Positions 1-5,600 are shown, numbered from the stretch's first letter. The stretch: 5,712 nucleotides of DNA from Candidatus Woesearchaeota archaeon (GCA_016211095.1 JACQSW010000043.1:1-5712), one strand, 5' to 3'. Translations and numbers: made by a program. The notes: generated from the sequence alone by a model not told the origin.

Positions 1-877
1 GGATAATGTATAATGCTGGTACGACCAAAAACATCGAGTATTCTGTTTTTCTATGAATCTTTTCCACGAGATGGTCTTTTTTTAATTCTGAAAGTTCAAG
101 CATCAAAATGTTTATTATGAAGGTTGAAAGCAGCACGAAATAGGTTAGCACCATAAACTTGTCTGCAAAAGTTAAATAGCCAACCGGCGGAATCTGATTC
201 GAAATAGACACATGAAACATGACGGAAGCAACCAAACTGGAGCCCACCATTCCCAATCGCGTGTTAATCTTGTCAGGATCCAGCACAAAACTGAATAAGA
301 CAACTAGCAATATAAAAAATACTGGGAGGAAAGTTTTTAAGAATGCGTTAAAGACGATTCGCGAAATATCTATGTTAAAGATATACTGCGAGTAAGTCTC
401 ATCATAAATTTTGTAATCATGCTCTTTAACCACAGCATTCCATCCGTCCAATTTCCAGCCGCTAAAAGCGATTGATTCCTCAATCCCTGATTCATCAACT
501 AAAGGCACATACCTTATTTGATCTATCGTGTTTTTTTTGTCTTCCAAAACTATTTCCATCTTTTGGCTGTCAAAAGGAAATCTCTTGAGGTCAATCGGAC
601 TATTCAAGTTTGCTTGGATTCGATAAAATTTTTCTGTTGGCTCATCAAGGATTTTGTCTACGCTTGATGCACGGCCATTCATAAACTCAAAATTTTCAGG
701 CGAACATTCTTCATTACATTTAATGGAAAGGTAAAAATCAGCTGTAAACGTGCCAGTTGCGATGTCAAACTTGCCAAGATTTAACACATAAAGCCCGACG
801 TTAACGTCTTGGGCGCTGACCTGCAGCGGCAACAAAGCGAAGAGAAGCAAAATTAGTGCGAACAAAATTTTTTTCAT
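1..877 (-). CDS. Pentameric ligand-gated ion channel (GLIC/ELIC-like), C-terminus cut by window edge
   Basis: The 292 visible codons encode a Cys-loop-receptor-type channel subunit, expected to form a homopentamer in the cytoplasmic membrane. Residues 1-22 form a signal peptide (MKK, hydrophobic core, VSA before Gln23). Residues 23-172 fit the extracellular beta-sandwich. It carries the family hallmark FPFDSQ (100-105) and a WKLDGW segment (141-146). M1 is about 174-198 with its conserved Pro185, and M2 about 203-226. The M2-M3 loop QIPPVGYLTF (228-237) resembles GLIC's NLPKTPYMTY. M3 is about 239-262, and the start of M4 (280-292) runs off the edge. The family is usually 310-320 residues, so probably only about 20-30 are missing. 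The disulfide cysteines of animal receptors are absent, as in other prokaryotic members; Cys54 and Cys58 lie elsewhere. The start is set by the signal peptide and a TATA-like box 28 bases upstream. Ligand and ion selectivity cannot be read from the sequence. Confidence 0.9.
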   Translation of the reverse strand, partial: MKKILFALILLLFALLPLQVSAQDVNVGLYVLNLGKFDIATGTFTADFYLSIKCNEECSPENFEFMNGRASSVDKILDEPTEKFYRIQANLNSPIDLKRFPFDSQKMEIVLEDKKNTIDQIRYVPLVDESGIEESIAFSGWKLDGWNAVVKEHDYKIYDETYSQYIFNIDISRIVFNAFLKTFLPVFFILLVVLFSFVLDPDKINTRLGMVGSSLVASVMFHVSISNQIPPVGYLTFADKFMVLTYFVLLSTFIINILMLELSELKKDHLVEKIHRKTEYSMFLVVPALYII

Positions 878-899
878 AGCTTCTTTTTGTAATTGCTCA

Positions 900-909
900 C
901 ATTTATTAA
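900..909 (-). promoter_or_regulatory. Probable archaeal promoter of the ion-channel gene
   Basis: On the minus strand the sequence TTAATAAATG, preceded by an A-rich stretch, is centred about 28 bases before the channel's ATG at 877. That spacing would place transcription start within a few bases of the start codon, so the mRNA would be leaderless or nearly so. No Shine-Dalgarno motif is visible in the short leader. The match to a TATA box is fair, not strong. Confidence 0.4.
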
Positions 910-1016
910 TTTTTTGGTGAACCGATTTATTCCAACAAAATTATTTTTTTTACCATTGATATTTGAATGGATTAAGTAAGGATACACCAAAATTTTCTTC
1001 TAGAACTTGCGTTAAG

Positions 1017-1024
1017 TTTAAAAA
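1017..1024 (+). promoter_or_regulatory. TATA box for the hydrogenase maturation protease gene
   Basis: TTTAAAAA lies with its centre about 25 bases before the ATG at 1046. This is the usual archaeal TATA-to-transcription-start distance, so the mRNA should start at or very near the start codon. No Shine-Dalgarno motif precedes the ATG, which fits leaderless translation. The gene therefore has its own promoter, separate from the hydrogenase operon that converges on it. Confidence 0.55.
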
Positions 1025-1045
1025 TTAACCTTTTGAACAGAAGTA

Positions 1046-1480
1046 ATGGCTATGGAATTTGTTATAGGGTTAGGCAGCAGGATAAAAAGGGATGATGATA
1101 TTGGGAATTTGGTTGTTGAGGAACTAAAAAAAAGGGGATTGCAAGATTTTGAGTTCCTTATCGCTGGAAACGCTTCAGAAAATTTTTTGGGCTATGTAAA
1201 GGAAAAAAATCCTTCCCGAATCTTTTTTGTAGATGCAGCGGATTTTGAAGGTAAACTGGGTGAAGTTAAATGCTTTAGTGTTGAAGATTTGAGTGAGGTG
1301 AGCATGGTAACAACCCATTCTGCGCCGCTATCATTGTTCCGTAAATTCTTGCCTAAAACAAAAATTTTTGTTATCGGAATAAAAATAAAAAGCACCGATT
1401 TTGGTACGTCTCTATCTAAAAAGGTTAAGGAAGAACTGCCTAAGATAATCAAGAGAGTTGAAAGCATTATTTTACAATGA
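1046..1480 (+). CDS. hycI: Hydrogenase maturation endopeptidase, HycI/HyaD family
   Basis: This 144-residue protein is a nickel-dependent peptidase that clips the C-terminal tail of a [NiFe]-hydrogenase large subunit after the metal site is assembled. The N-terminal GLGSRIKRDDDIG (8-20) matches the family's GxGN...DDGxG motif, although GN reads GS and DDG reads DDD. By alignment to E. coli HycI (Asp16, Asp62, His90), the nickel-sensing residues are Asp17, Asp63 in FVDAAD, and His91 in TTHSAPL. Length is typical (HycI is 156 residues). Its likely target is the large subunit encoded at 2646-3794, which has the four NiFe cysteines followed by a 22-residue tail. The start at 1046 sits at a leaderless promoter; Met3 is an alternative. 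The gene is convergent with, and overlaps by 14 bases, the ferredoxin gene that ends the hydrogenase operon. Confidence 0.88.
   Translation: MAMEFVIGLGSRIKRDDDIGNLVVEELKKRGLQDFEFLIAGNASENFLGYVKEKNPSRIFFVDAADFEGKLGEVKCFSVEDLSEVSMVTTHSAPLSLFRKFLPKTKIFVIGIKIKSTDFGTSLSKKVKEELPKIIKRVESIILQ
1381..1391 (-). terminator. Possible U-rich terminator of the hydrogenase operon
   Basis: Read on the minus strand, this is TTTTTATTTTT, about 76 bases past the operon's last stop codon at 1467. It is the first strong T-rich run reached by transcripts leaving the operon. If used, the operon mRNA would carry a tail antisense to the 3' part of the protease gene. In an AT-rich genome such a run may be chance. Confidence 0.2.
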
Positions 1481-1802
1481 ATTTTTTTTTGTCATTATCT
1501 GCATACTCAAATTCTGTTGTGAAAGCGATGGCGGCAACAGGGCAAACGTCAACGCATAAGCCGCAGTAGCAACACTTGCCCATATCAAAGTCTATTCTTC
1601 CTTTTTTGTAGAATGTTATTGCGTTAGCAGGGCAATTTTTGAAGCACTGCTGGCAACCTATGCATCTTTCGTTGAAATATTTTATTTTGCCCCTGAAGTG
1701 GGGGTAAGCTTCAAGTTTCTCTTTAGGATAATTTTTTGTGGAGGGCTTTTTGAAAAAGTTTTTTACGCACTCAGTTTTTATTCCCATATTCTTTTTCACC
1801 AT
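1467..1802 (-). CDS. mbhN: Hydrogenase ferredoxin-like subunit with two [4Fe-4S] clusters (MbhN/EchF/NuoI-like)
   Basis: This 111-residue iron-sulfur protein should carry electrons from soluble ferredoxin toward the small-subunit cluster on the cytoplasmic face of the complex. Two CxxCxxCxxxCP motifs are intact: Cys47, 50, 53, 57 (CIGCQQCFKNCP) and Cys77, 80, 83, 87 (CCYCGLCVDVCP). Upstream, NYP (24-26) and FRG (36-38) are NuoI-family landmarks. Two extra cysteines (12 and 78) are not expected ligands. It is the last gene of the operon. Its ATG lies inside the end of the NuoH-like gene (7-base overlap, ATGGTGA), which suggests translational coupling; no clear Shine-Dalgarno is seen. The 3' end overlaps the convergent protease gene. 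The family is certain; the Mbh label rests on the gene order. Confidence 0.92.
   Translation of the reverse strand: MVKKNMGIKTECVKNFFKKPSTKNYPKEKLEAYPHFRGKIKYFNERCIGCQQCFKNCPANAITFYKKGRIDFDMGKCCYCGLCVDVCPVAAIAFTTEFEYADNDKKKFIVK
1482..1490 (+). terminator. Poly-T terminator of the protease gene, inside the convergent ferredoxin gene
   Basis: Nine consecutive T residues begin one base after the protease's TGA stop. Archaeal RNA polymerases stop at such U-runs without needing a hairpin. On the opposite strand the same bases are three AAA lysine codons near the end of the ferredoxin subunit, so the run is also coding sequence. Confidence 0.5.
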
Positions 1803-2671
1803 ACAATAAATCTTATTCGGATAAACTCTATCAGGGCGAAAATAAAAACAAAAATCAGCTTATTGAAAGCCTGATCAACCTTGTATCTGCATGTAGTTGC
1901 ATGCCAAAAGCCTAAGGCCAAAACAATCAGTATTGTTAAGCTTAGGAAGGCTAGCAAGTTAAAATAGCCGAAAAATAGTGCGACGCTTAGCATGGCGAAG
2001 AAGGTGAGCTTCATCATTTTTGCCAATTCTAAAAACATTAATCCTTTTCCGCTGAATTCTGATTCTGCCCCAGCCATAATTTCGGGGCTAGCCTCTACTG
2101 TGTCATAAGGCGTTGTTCTCGTCTCTGTAAGCATAACGTAAAAGAAGCACACAGCAGCAATCGGTAGCTTGATTAGTTGCCAGCTTTGCGTTAGACCCGC
2201 CAAGCTCGTGATGTTGTTGAAAATGAATAAGGTTAGGATTACTATTGCAAAGATTGTTTCGTAACAAACCATAAGGGTAAGCTCCCTCATGGAAGCTATC
2301 ACGCCGAATGGGGAGTTTGAGGCGAAGGCTGCTAAAACAAATAGCGCGCTTTCCAACGCAAGGAGGTAAACCAATAATAAGAAGTCGTATTTGAAAGACA
2401 CAACCTTCAAGGGGATAAACACAAATAAGGCTAAAGTTGTGATGAGGTAGAGTGGTGGAATTATTTTGAAGAACACATTTTTTTCAGCTAAAGAGTCGCT
2501 GCTTTTTTTTTGGTAAAGCTTTATGAGGTCAAAGAATGGCTGCCAGATAGGGGGGCCAACCCTGTTTTGCATTCTTGCCACTGCTTTCCTCCTAACACCA
2601 TCCATTAAGACTGCAAACGGGATTATTAGCAAAAAACCTATTATTTTAGCAGTATTTATATCTAAATTCAT
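1796..2671 (-). CDS. mbhM: NuoH-like membrane subunit of the hydrogenase (MbhM/EchB)
   Basis: This 291-residue integral membrane protein anchors the hydrogenase arm and supplies the charged channel beneath the NiFe subunit. About eight hydrophobic segments are visible, with cytoplasmic loops bearing the family motifs. These are DGVRRKAVARMQNRVGPP (24-41), QPFFDLIKLYQK (44-55), a segment with MRE and CYE (128-138), and the acidic loop TPYDTVEASPEIMAGAES (187-204) followed by EFSGKG. Conserved acids are retained, including Glu138, Asp190, Glu193, Glu197, Glu203 and Glu205. Length is slightly below complex I NuoH (about 325), as is usual for hydrogenase versions. The ATG lies 26 bases inside the large-subunit gene, with a GAGGTG ribosome-binding site 10 bases before it. 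The MbhL-M-N order, rather than Ech's A-B-C, supports the Mbh assignment. Confidence 0.93.
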   Translation of the reverse strand: MNLDINTAKIIGFLLIIPFAVLMDGVRRKAVARMQNRVGPPIWQPFFDLIKLYQKKSSDSLAEKNVFFKIIPPLYLITTLALFVFIPLKVVSFKYDFLLLVYLLALESALFVLAAFASNSPFGVIASMRELTLMVCYETIFAIVILTLFIFNNITSLAGLTQSWQLIKLPIAAVCFFYVMLTETRTTPYDTVEASPEIMAGAESEFSGKGLMFLELAKMMKLTFFAMLSVALFFGYFNLLAFLSLTILIVLALGFWHATTCRYKVDQAFNKLIFVFIFALIEFIRIRFIVW

Positions 2672-3794
2672 CCTCTTTCAGCACCTCTTCTTTTCCGTTC
2701 TTCACCACGATGATCCTTTCCATGCAGCCAAAACATGGGTCAAGTGAAGACAATATCACAGGTATGTCCCCTATTGTTTTGCCTTTTAGCAGGTGGGGTA
2801 TTACGCTTATGTTTATGAAAGTCGGCGTCTTTATTTTTCCCCTCGTTACCAGGCTGTTTTCGATTCTGTAGAAATGAAAATTTTCTCCCCGAGGAGCTTC
2901 CACCCGCCCATAACCCTCAGCATTTGGCAGGGAAATGCTTGGCAGGGGCTTAGGGATTGGTTCATCACCTAACGCTTTAATCATTTGCTTAACTATCTTT
3001 ATTGATTCTTCAATCTCTCGCAGCCGCACAATGAGCCTTGCGAATGCGTCGCCACCTTTTTCTGTTACTAGTTCAAAGTCCGCTTCTTTGTATGCCGCGT
3101 AAGGGTCATCTTTCCTGACGTCAATTTTTACTCCCGAGCCCCTCGCAAACGGCCCAACAAGGCCAAACTTTTTTGCTTCAAATTGATTGATAATGCCTAC
3201 GCTGATAAGCCTCGCGTGGATAACTTTATTTTTTGTTACAGTTGAAAAGTATAAGGGCAGCTTATTTTCTACTTCTTTGATTTTTTCTAAAATAAAAATT
3301 TTATCCCCGCTAGTGAGGTCATATCTTACGCTTCCTATCTTGTTGAAGCTGTGATGCACCCTATTTCCAGTTATCCTTTCAAAAACTTCCAGGATTGATT
3401 CCCTCTCACGCATTGCATATTGGAACAGCGTGTCGAATCCTATTTCGTGCATAGCGAAGCCAAACCACAAGAGGTGGGAGTGTACCCTTTCAAGCTCCGC
3501 AGTTATAACGCGTAAAACATTCACTTTTTTTGGGGCGTTAATGTTTAACATTCCCTCAACTGCCCTTATGAAGCAGAGGCTGTGTGTGAAACTGCAAATT
3601 CCGCAGGTGTGCTCAGCTATGTATAACGCTTTTATTACAGTTTTGTTCTCAAGGATTTTTTCTAAGCCCCGATGGACATACCCCAGCCTCATCCACGCGT
3701 CCGTTATCGTATTTCCATCTAGCTTAACTCTTAAGCACATAGGCTCTTTCATTGAGCTGTGTTGCGGTCCTACAGGTATTGTGAAGTCATGCAT
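2646..3794 (-). CDS. mbhL: [NiFe]-hydrogenase large (catalytic) subunit, group 4, Mbh-like
   Basis: This 382-residue subunit holds the NiFe(CN)2CO active site that makes or oxidises H2. The four metal-binding cysteines are present: Cys64 and Cys67 in EHTCGICS (L1 motif), and Cys354 and Cys357 in DPCFGCMER (L2 motif). This separates it from complex I NuoD and Fpo relatives, which have lost them. Other conserved pieces are IPVGPQHSSMKEP (6-18), ERVHSHLLW (102-110), FARGSG (216-221) and EAPRGE (299-304). After Arg360 comes a 22-residue tail. In E. coli HycE, cleavage occurs after the Arg of an equivalent DPCxSCxxR, so this tail is the probable target of the HycI-like protease at 1046-1480. L2 has Gly and Met where group 4 enzymes usually have Ser and Thr. 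The start overlaps the upstream NuoC-like gene by 8 bases and is fixed by the conserved N-terminus. Confidence 0.95.
   Translation of the reverse strand: MHDFTIPVGPQHSSMKEPMCLRVKLDGNTITDAWMRLGYVHRGLEKILENKTVIKALYIAEHTCGICSFTHSLCFIRAVEGMLNINAPKKVNVLRVITAELERVHSHLLWFGFAMHEIGFDTLFQYAMRERESILEVFERITGNRVHHSFNKIGSVRYDLTSGDKIFILEKIKEVENKLPLYFSTVTKNKVIHARLISVGIINQFEAKKFGLVGPFARGSGVKIDVRKDDPYAAYKEADFELVTEKGGDAFARLIVRLREIEESIKIVKQMIKALGDEPIPKPLPSISLPNAEGYGRVEAPRGENFHFYRIENSLVTRGKIKTPTFINISVIPHLLKGKTIGDIPVILSSLDPCFGCMERIIVVKNGKEEVLKEDEFRYKYC
2682..2687 (-). promoter_or_regulatory. Strong Shine-Dalgarno for the NuoH-like subunit
   Basis: GAGGTG on the minus strand, 10 bases before the ATG at 2671, matches the archaeal anti-Shine-Dalgarno core. 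It lies within the last codons of the large-subunit gene. It fixes the start of the membrane subunit despite the 26-base gene overlap. Confidence 0.55.
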
Positions 3795-4113
3795 CTTTCA
3801 GTAATGGGGGTTTCCCCTTCCAATCGTCAGGCAAAAATAATGATTCGTGGAGGTATTCGTTGCCCTTGAACTCAACCCCGAATAAATCGTGTATTTCCCT
3901 CTCAAAAATTATTCCACAAGGATGGATTTCGTGTACACTTTCAATTATTGGCTTGCCTTTCGGCAGCGAAGTTTTTAGCTCCTCAATCCCGCCCTTCTCT
4001 TTTTCTATGTAATAGATTAAAGAAATTTTTTTGTTCTCATCTAAGGCGACTATCGCTACTAACCTCCCGCCTTTTACTGTTTCCAAAATTTTTTTTGGGT
4101 CAAATTCTTTCAT
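3787..4113 (-). CDS. mbhK: NuoC-like 30-kDa-type hydrogenase subunit (MbhK/EchD)
   Basis: This 108-residue soluble subunit packs against the large and small subunits and has no cofactor. The NuoC-family signature is clear: EREIHDLFGVEFKGN (71-85), then LFLPDDWKGKPPL (92-104). Its length is near that of EchD-type proteins and shorter than bacterial NuoC. The gene starts 3 bases after the small-subunit stop and overlaps the large-subunit start by 8 bases. No Shine-Dalgarno is seen ahead of its ATG, so it probably depends on ribosomes finishing the small-subunit gene. Confidence 0.9.
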   Translation of the reverse strand: MKEFDPKKILETVKGGRLVAIVALDENKKISLIYYIEKEKGGIEELKTSLPKGKPIIESVHEIHPCGIIFEREIHDLFGVEFKGNEYLHESLFLPDDWKGKPPLLKDA

Positions 4114-4116
4114 TTT

Positions 4117-4521
4117 TTACAATTTTTTTAACAGTTTTACCACCGCGTTTATTATTGCTTCCGGCCTGGGTGGGCAGCCCGGAACATAAATATCTACCGG
4201 AACTACTTCATCAACTTTTTGCCTCGTGTTGTAATAGTCCCTGAATACGCAGCCAGTTATTCCGCACGTTCCCAAAGCTATCACTTTTTTGGCTGGAGCC
4301 ATTTGGCTATAAATTTTTTTCAGCCTATTTTTTGTTTGGCCATTCGTCGGGCCAGTAACAATTAGGATATCAGCGTTTCTCGGACTCGACTTCCAGACGC
4401 AACCAAAACGCTCAATATCATACTTCGGCGTAAGCAGCGCCAATACTTCGAGGTCGCAGCCGTTGCAGCTTGAAGCGTTGAATATGCTTATCCACGGAGA
4501 CTTTTTTATCATATTCCTCAT
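4117..4521 (-). CDS. mbhJ: [NiFe]-hydrogenase small subunit, one [4Fe-4S] cluster (MbhJ/EchC/NuoB-like)
   Basis: This 134-residue subunit carries the cluster nearest the NiFe site. The ligands are visible: Cys19 and Cys22 in SCNGCDLE, Cys86 in GTCGITGC, and Cys116 in PGCPPRPE. The CxxC spacing is that of group 4 hydrogenases; complex I NuoB has adjacent cysteines. VTGPTN (55-60) and VPVDIYVPGCPPRPEAI (107-123) are further family hallmarks. There is no twin-arginine signal, so it stays cytoplasmic, as expected for group 4. The ATG overlaps the stop of the preceding 50-residue gene (ATGA), with a GAGGT ribosome-binding site 7 bases upstream. Met4 is a less likely alternative start. Confidence 0.94.
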   Translation of the reverse strand: MRNMIKKSPWISIFNASSCNGCDLEVLALLTPKYDIERFGCVWKSSPRNADILIVTGPTNGQTKNRLKKIYSQMAPAKKVIALGTCGITGCVFRDYYNTRQKVDEVVPVDIYVPGCPPRPEAIINAVVKLLKKL

Positions 4522-4670
4522 AGCTTAAACCTCACAAAAAAAAGCATCAACCCCAATAGTATCAGTATTATTATCAGCGCTTTCTTTTTGAAAAAATTTT
4601 TGAAGTGCCTAGGCATAACCTTTTTTTGTTCATCGCTTTCCCCGCAAAGATAAATGCTTCCTTCACTCAT
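4518..4670 (-). CDS. Small one-helix membrane protein in the MbhI position of the operon
   Basis: This 50-residue protein begins MSEGSIYLCGESDEQ, continues with a basic stretch (HFKNFFKKK, 22-30), and ends in one hydrophobic helix (about 31-46) with VRFKL at the tail. The likely topology is N-terminus in the cytoplasm. The chosen start (4670) forms an ATGA overlap with the stop of the antiporter-like gene and has a GGAG ribosome-binding site 8 bases upstream. A longer reading from 4727 would overlap the previous gene by 61 bases and is not favoured. In Mbh operons this slot, between H and J, holds the small membrane subunit MbhI, usually above 100 residues. It may be a reduced MbhI or a detached C-terminal helix of the antiporter-like subunit. 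That is inferred from position; I do not recognise the sequence itself with confidence. Confidence 0.72.
   Translation of the reverse strand: MSEGSIYLCGESDEQKKVMPRHFKNFFKKKALIIILILLGLMLFFVRFKL
4529..4533 (-). promoter_or_regulatory. Shine-Dalgarno for the small subunit
   Basis: GAGGT on the minus strand, 7 bases before the ATG at 4521, lies within the last codons of the small membrane-protein gene. It favours the start at 4521 over the ATG at 4512. Confidence 0.5.
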
Positions 4671-5575
4671 ATTATTTTCTCCAGCAAGTAAAATTGCAAT
4701 TGTGGTATTAAGCCAAAGATTATGCATAAAACTGCCAAAATGATTGCGTATGTGTTTAGTGACAAGTAACCTTTTTCTCTTTTTGATATTGGACCTATGA
4801 TTAGGATGTATATTATTTTGAAGTAAACCAGAAAGAGCATTAGGGTTGTAAAAATTTCAAAAACAGTTATTATGGGGTCTATTGTGAATGATTCCTTGAA
4901 GAGCAGCCACCTAGAAACAAACAAGTTTAATCCTGGCAGGCCAGCTAGCGAAGCCGCCGCTATTACAGCTGGCACGCCGATGAGGGGATTTTTGTAGTAC
5001 AACCCTTCGAGGTTGTTGAAGTTTGGAAGCTTGTCATCCCTGCTTAAAATTGATAAGGTTATGAAGAGAAGGCTCCCCGCTAACACATAATTAAAAATTT
5101 GTATAGTCCCAAGGCTCCCTATTTCCCCCTTTAGCTTAGCTATTGATAGGTCCAGCATGACAAATATTAACTGGATAAAGTTTGAGTAGATGAAAAATTT
5201 TTTTATATCCTCCTCAAAAATTGCGTAAATCCCCAAAAAAGCGATTACCGCTATCGACAACACCCCAACGATAGTCAAGGCCTTTATGTTTTTGTTTACG
5301 TATACGTTTAGGAGGAAGAATGAGGTGATTATCGCACTGCTCATCGATAGCGACGTAAGAATTGTGAGGGGGAATTTTTTCCAAAAAAAGATTGTAGCAA
5401 CCAACGGCAGGATGGCTATGGCTGAGTAAAAGCCTGGAAGCATGTTCACAAAAACTAATGAAATAATAAGTGTTGGAAAAATCCAAACAAAGTGCTTCCT
5501 GTCATAATGCAAAGCGTAAAACAACTCCCCAATAAAAGGGATTAATAAGAGAATTGAAAAAAACAGCCTGAGCAT
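4667..5575 (-). CDS. mbhH: Shortened antiporter-like (NuoM/N/L family) hydrogenase subunit, MbhH-like
   Basis: This 302-residue protein has about ten hydrophobic helices and is the first gene of the operon. Its C-terminal two thirds follow the NuoL/M/N family. EDIKKFFIYSNFIQ (122-135) matches the DIKRxLAYSxxxQ motif, and FNYVLAGSLLF (161-171) matches HAxFKALLF. AGLPGLNLFVSRWLLF (211-226) matches AGLPPxxGFxxKxxLF, followed by YFKIIYILIIGP (251-262) and a final helix. Full-length relatives have about 14 helices and nearly 500 residues. The missing part includes the segments with the helix-5 Glu and the helix-7 Lys (GKxAQxPLHxWLP). The helix-8 Lys position reads Gly167, with Tyr163 where His is usual, and the helix-12 Lys reads Arg222. 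The start is supported by a TATA box 30 bases upstream, and the frame is open throughout. It may be a structural remnant rather than an ion pump. Confidence 0.82.
   Translation of the reverse strand: MLRLFFSILLLIPFIGELFYALHYDRKHFVWIFPTLIISLVFVNMLPGFYSAIAILPLVATIFFWKKFPLTILTSLSMSSAIITSFFLLNVYVNKNIKALTIVGVLSIAVIAFLGIYAIFEEDIKKFFIYSNFIQLIFVMLDLSIAKLKGEIGSLGTIQIFNYVLAGSLLFITLSILSRDDKLPNFNNLEGLYYKNPLIGVPAVIAAASLAGLPGLNLFVSRWLLFKESFTIDPIITVFEIFTTLMLFLVYFKIIYILIIGPISKREKGYLSLNTYAIILAVLCIIFGLIPQLQFYLLEKII
4679..4682 (-). promoter_or_regulatory. Shine-Dalgarno that decides the start of the 50-residue protein
   Basis: GGAG on the minus strand lies 8 bases before the ATG at 4670. Together with the ATGA stop-start overlap, it supports the short form of the small membrane protein rather than the upstream in-frame ATG at 4727. 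Confidence 0.5.
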
Positions 5576-5600
5576 ATAACCTTTTTAGTGGACGCATTGC

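Noticed and set aside
1192..1467. Minus-strand open frame of 91 codons opposite the protease
   Set aside because: The plus-strand frame carries all the HycI-family nickel residues; the opposite frame has no motif.
2523..2747. Plus-strand open frame of 74 codons opposite the NuoH-like and large-subunit genes
   Set aside because: It is antisense to two conserved genes, with no recognisable motif and no ribosome-binding site.
3430..3804. Plus-strand open frame of 124 codons opposite the large subunit
   Set aside because: It is antisense to a strongly conserved hydrogenase gene, and its translation shows no domain or family motif.
3948..4244. Plus-strand open frame of 98 codons opposite the NuoC-like and small-subunit genes
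   Set aside because: It is a shadow of two conserved genes; the Leu- and Phe-rich translation is what antisense of Lys- and Glu-rich coding gives.
4518..4727. A 69-residue form of the small membrane protein starting at 4727
   Set aside because: Its first 19 codons lie inside the antiporter-like gene, while the internal ATG at 4670 has a GGAG site at good spacing and an ATGA overlap.
5214..5486. Minus-strand open frame of 90 codons within the antiporter-like gene
   Set aside because: It is a different frame of a gene with clear family motifs, and its His- and Cys-rich translation looks like no known protein.
1467..5575. Complex I, Fpo or another non-hydrogenase relative
   Set aside because: The large subunit keeps both NiFe CxxC motifs, the small subunit has hydrogenase CxxC spacing, and a HycI-type protease is adjacent.
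4667..5575. Frameshifted or broken full-length antiporter gene
   Set aside because: The frame is open with a promoter directly upstream, and I see no antiporter motifs in the 137 bases beyond its start. An internal deletion by assembly error cannot be fully excluded.
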